Assembly: GCA_025355115.1 (NCBI GenBank) | Contig: JANXLO010000636.1 | Span: 1 to 5,499 of the forward strand | Origin: Chthonomonadaceae bacterium | GTDB taxonomy: Bacteria > Armatimonadota > Chthonomonadetes > Chthonomonadales > Chthonomonadaceae | Direction of reading: 5' to 3' | Length of the DNA stretch: 5,499 nucleotides | In this document: positions 5,131 to 5,499 of the stretch, in pieces | Numbering within the stretch: position 1 is the stretch's first letter | Layout of the letters: each line of letters starts with the position of its first letter | Made by a program: the position numbers and the translations under genes | The notes under the pieces: generated by a model | The model's input: the letters and a program-made list of their open reading frames with translations, nothing else | What the model was told of the DNA's origin: nothing | The model's database searches: none

Positions 5131-5499
5131 ATGACAGAAGAGACGACGAACAGTCTGCTCCAGAGCCTGTCGGACGAACTGGCAGGCCTGGTGGAGCGAG
5201 TCGCTCCAAGCGTCGTGCGAGTGGATGACGGGAGCAGGCTGACCGCCACCGGGATTCTCTGGTCGGCGGACGGCGTGGTGTTGACCACTTCACATGGCGT
5301 GGAGCGCGATGAGGATCTGGCGATCGAACTCGCGAATGGCACCAGGCATGCCGCGATTCTGATTGGACGTGACCACGACACCGACCTTGCGGTGCTCAAG
5401 GCGGAGGCAACAGGCCTGCCGGCGGTGGAGCTTGCTGAGGCTGCGGACGCCAAAACGGGACAGTTCGCTCTAGCGCTAGGGCGTCCTGGAACGCACGGC
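5131..5499 (+). CDS. HtrA/DegP-type trypsin-like serine protease, N-terminal part, cut by window edge
   Basis: The first 123 codons are present and the frame is open at the right edge. The sequence follows the S1C (HtrA/DegP) pattern. A-P-S-V-V-R-V (26-32) leads into the first barrel strand. G-I-L-W-S-A-D-G-V-V-L-T-T-S-H-G-V (41-57) holds the catalytic His at 55. D-H-D-T-D-L-A-V-L-K (81-90) holds the catalytic Asp at 85. A-L-G-R-P-G (116-120 region) begins the next conserved strand. The catalytic Ser and any PDZ domain are out of view. The N-terminus is acidic and polar with no signal peptide or membrane segment, so the protein appears cytoplasmic, unlike periplasmic DegP. HtrA enzymes degrade or refold damaged proteins. 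The flotillin/NfeD pair upstream suggests a membrane-stress context, but the 171-bp gap leaves the operon link open. Activity cannot be confirmed without the Ser, and a pseudoenzyme is possible. Confidence 0.85.
   Translation, partial: MTEETTNSLLQSLSDELAGLVERVAPSVVRVDDGSRLTATGILWSADGVVLTTSHGVERDEDLAIELANGTRHAAILIGRDHDTDLAVLKAEATGLPAVELAEAADAKTGQFALALGRPGTHG

Noticed and set aside
4372..5453. Overlapping minus-strand open frames across the flotillin tail and protease start
   Set aside because: They oppose clear coding sequence with conserved motifs, have Arg/Ser- or His/Gly-biased composition and lack ribosome sites.

Overview
This is a GC-rich bacterial window. Three of the four genes have a clear Shine-Dalgarno sequence and the fourth a weak one, and one promoter is a textbook sigma-70 type. 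The sequence contains no rRNA, tRNA, CRISPR array, insertion sequence or phage gene that would fix the taxon. The gene content would fit many free-living, high-GC bacteria, and I do not assign a phylum.

Layout. Positions 1-2501 on the minus strand hold the first 833 codons of a very large protein whose 3' end lies beyond the left edge. It is a fusion of an N-terminal phospholipase-D-like (HKD) domain with an SNF2/HepA-type superfamily 2 helicase. The helicase part carries a four-cysteine zinc-ribbon-like insert and an acidic linker between its two lobes. Proteins of this build are typical accessory or defence genes. A perfect TTGACA-N17-TATAAT promoter (2602-2630, minus strand) drives it. A 13-bp palindrome overlaps the -10 element and the predicted start point.

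A 277-bp divergent intergenic region (2502-2778) separates it from a plus-strand block. First comes a small membrane protein with a His/Gly-rich loop and a C-terminal OB-fold of NfeD/YqiJ type (2779-3486). After 84 bp follows an SPFH/flotillin protein of 462 residues (3571-4959). After a further 171 bp comes the start of a trypsin-like HtrA/DegP-type serine protease (5131 to the right edge). The protease has catalytic His and Asp in view, its Ser beyond the edge, and no signal peptide.

How the genes work together. NfeD-type OB-fold membrane proteins and SPFH proteins form conserved pairs (stomatin-operon-partner or YqiJ/YqiK-like arrangements) that organise membrane microdomains. The protease may belong to the same membrane-quality or stress module, but its longer leader, with a stem-loop, means it could be transcribed separately. 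The PLD-SNF2 gene is divergent and probably functionally unrelated. Its true partners, for example a methyltransferase if this is a defence island, would lie to the left of the window.

The strongest leads are the PLD-SNF2 fusion with its strong, palindrome-covered promoter, and the histidine-rich loop of the NfeD-like protein beside a flotillin and a signal-less HtrA-like protease. I found no clearly undescribed multi-gene system that can be proven from this window alone.
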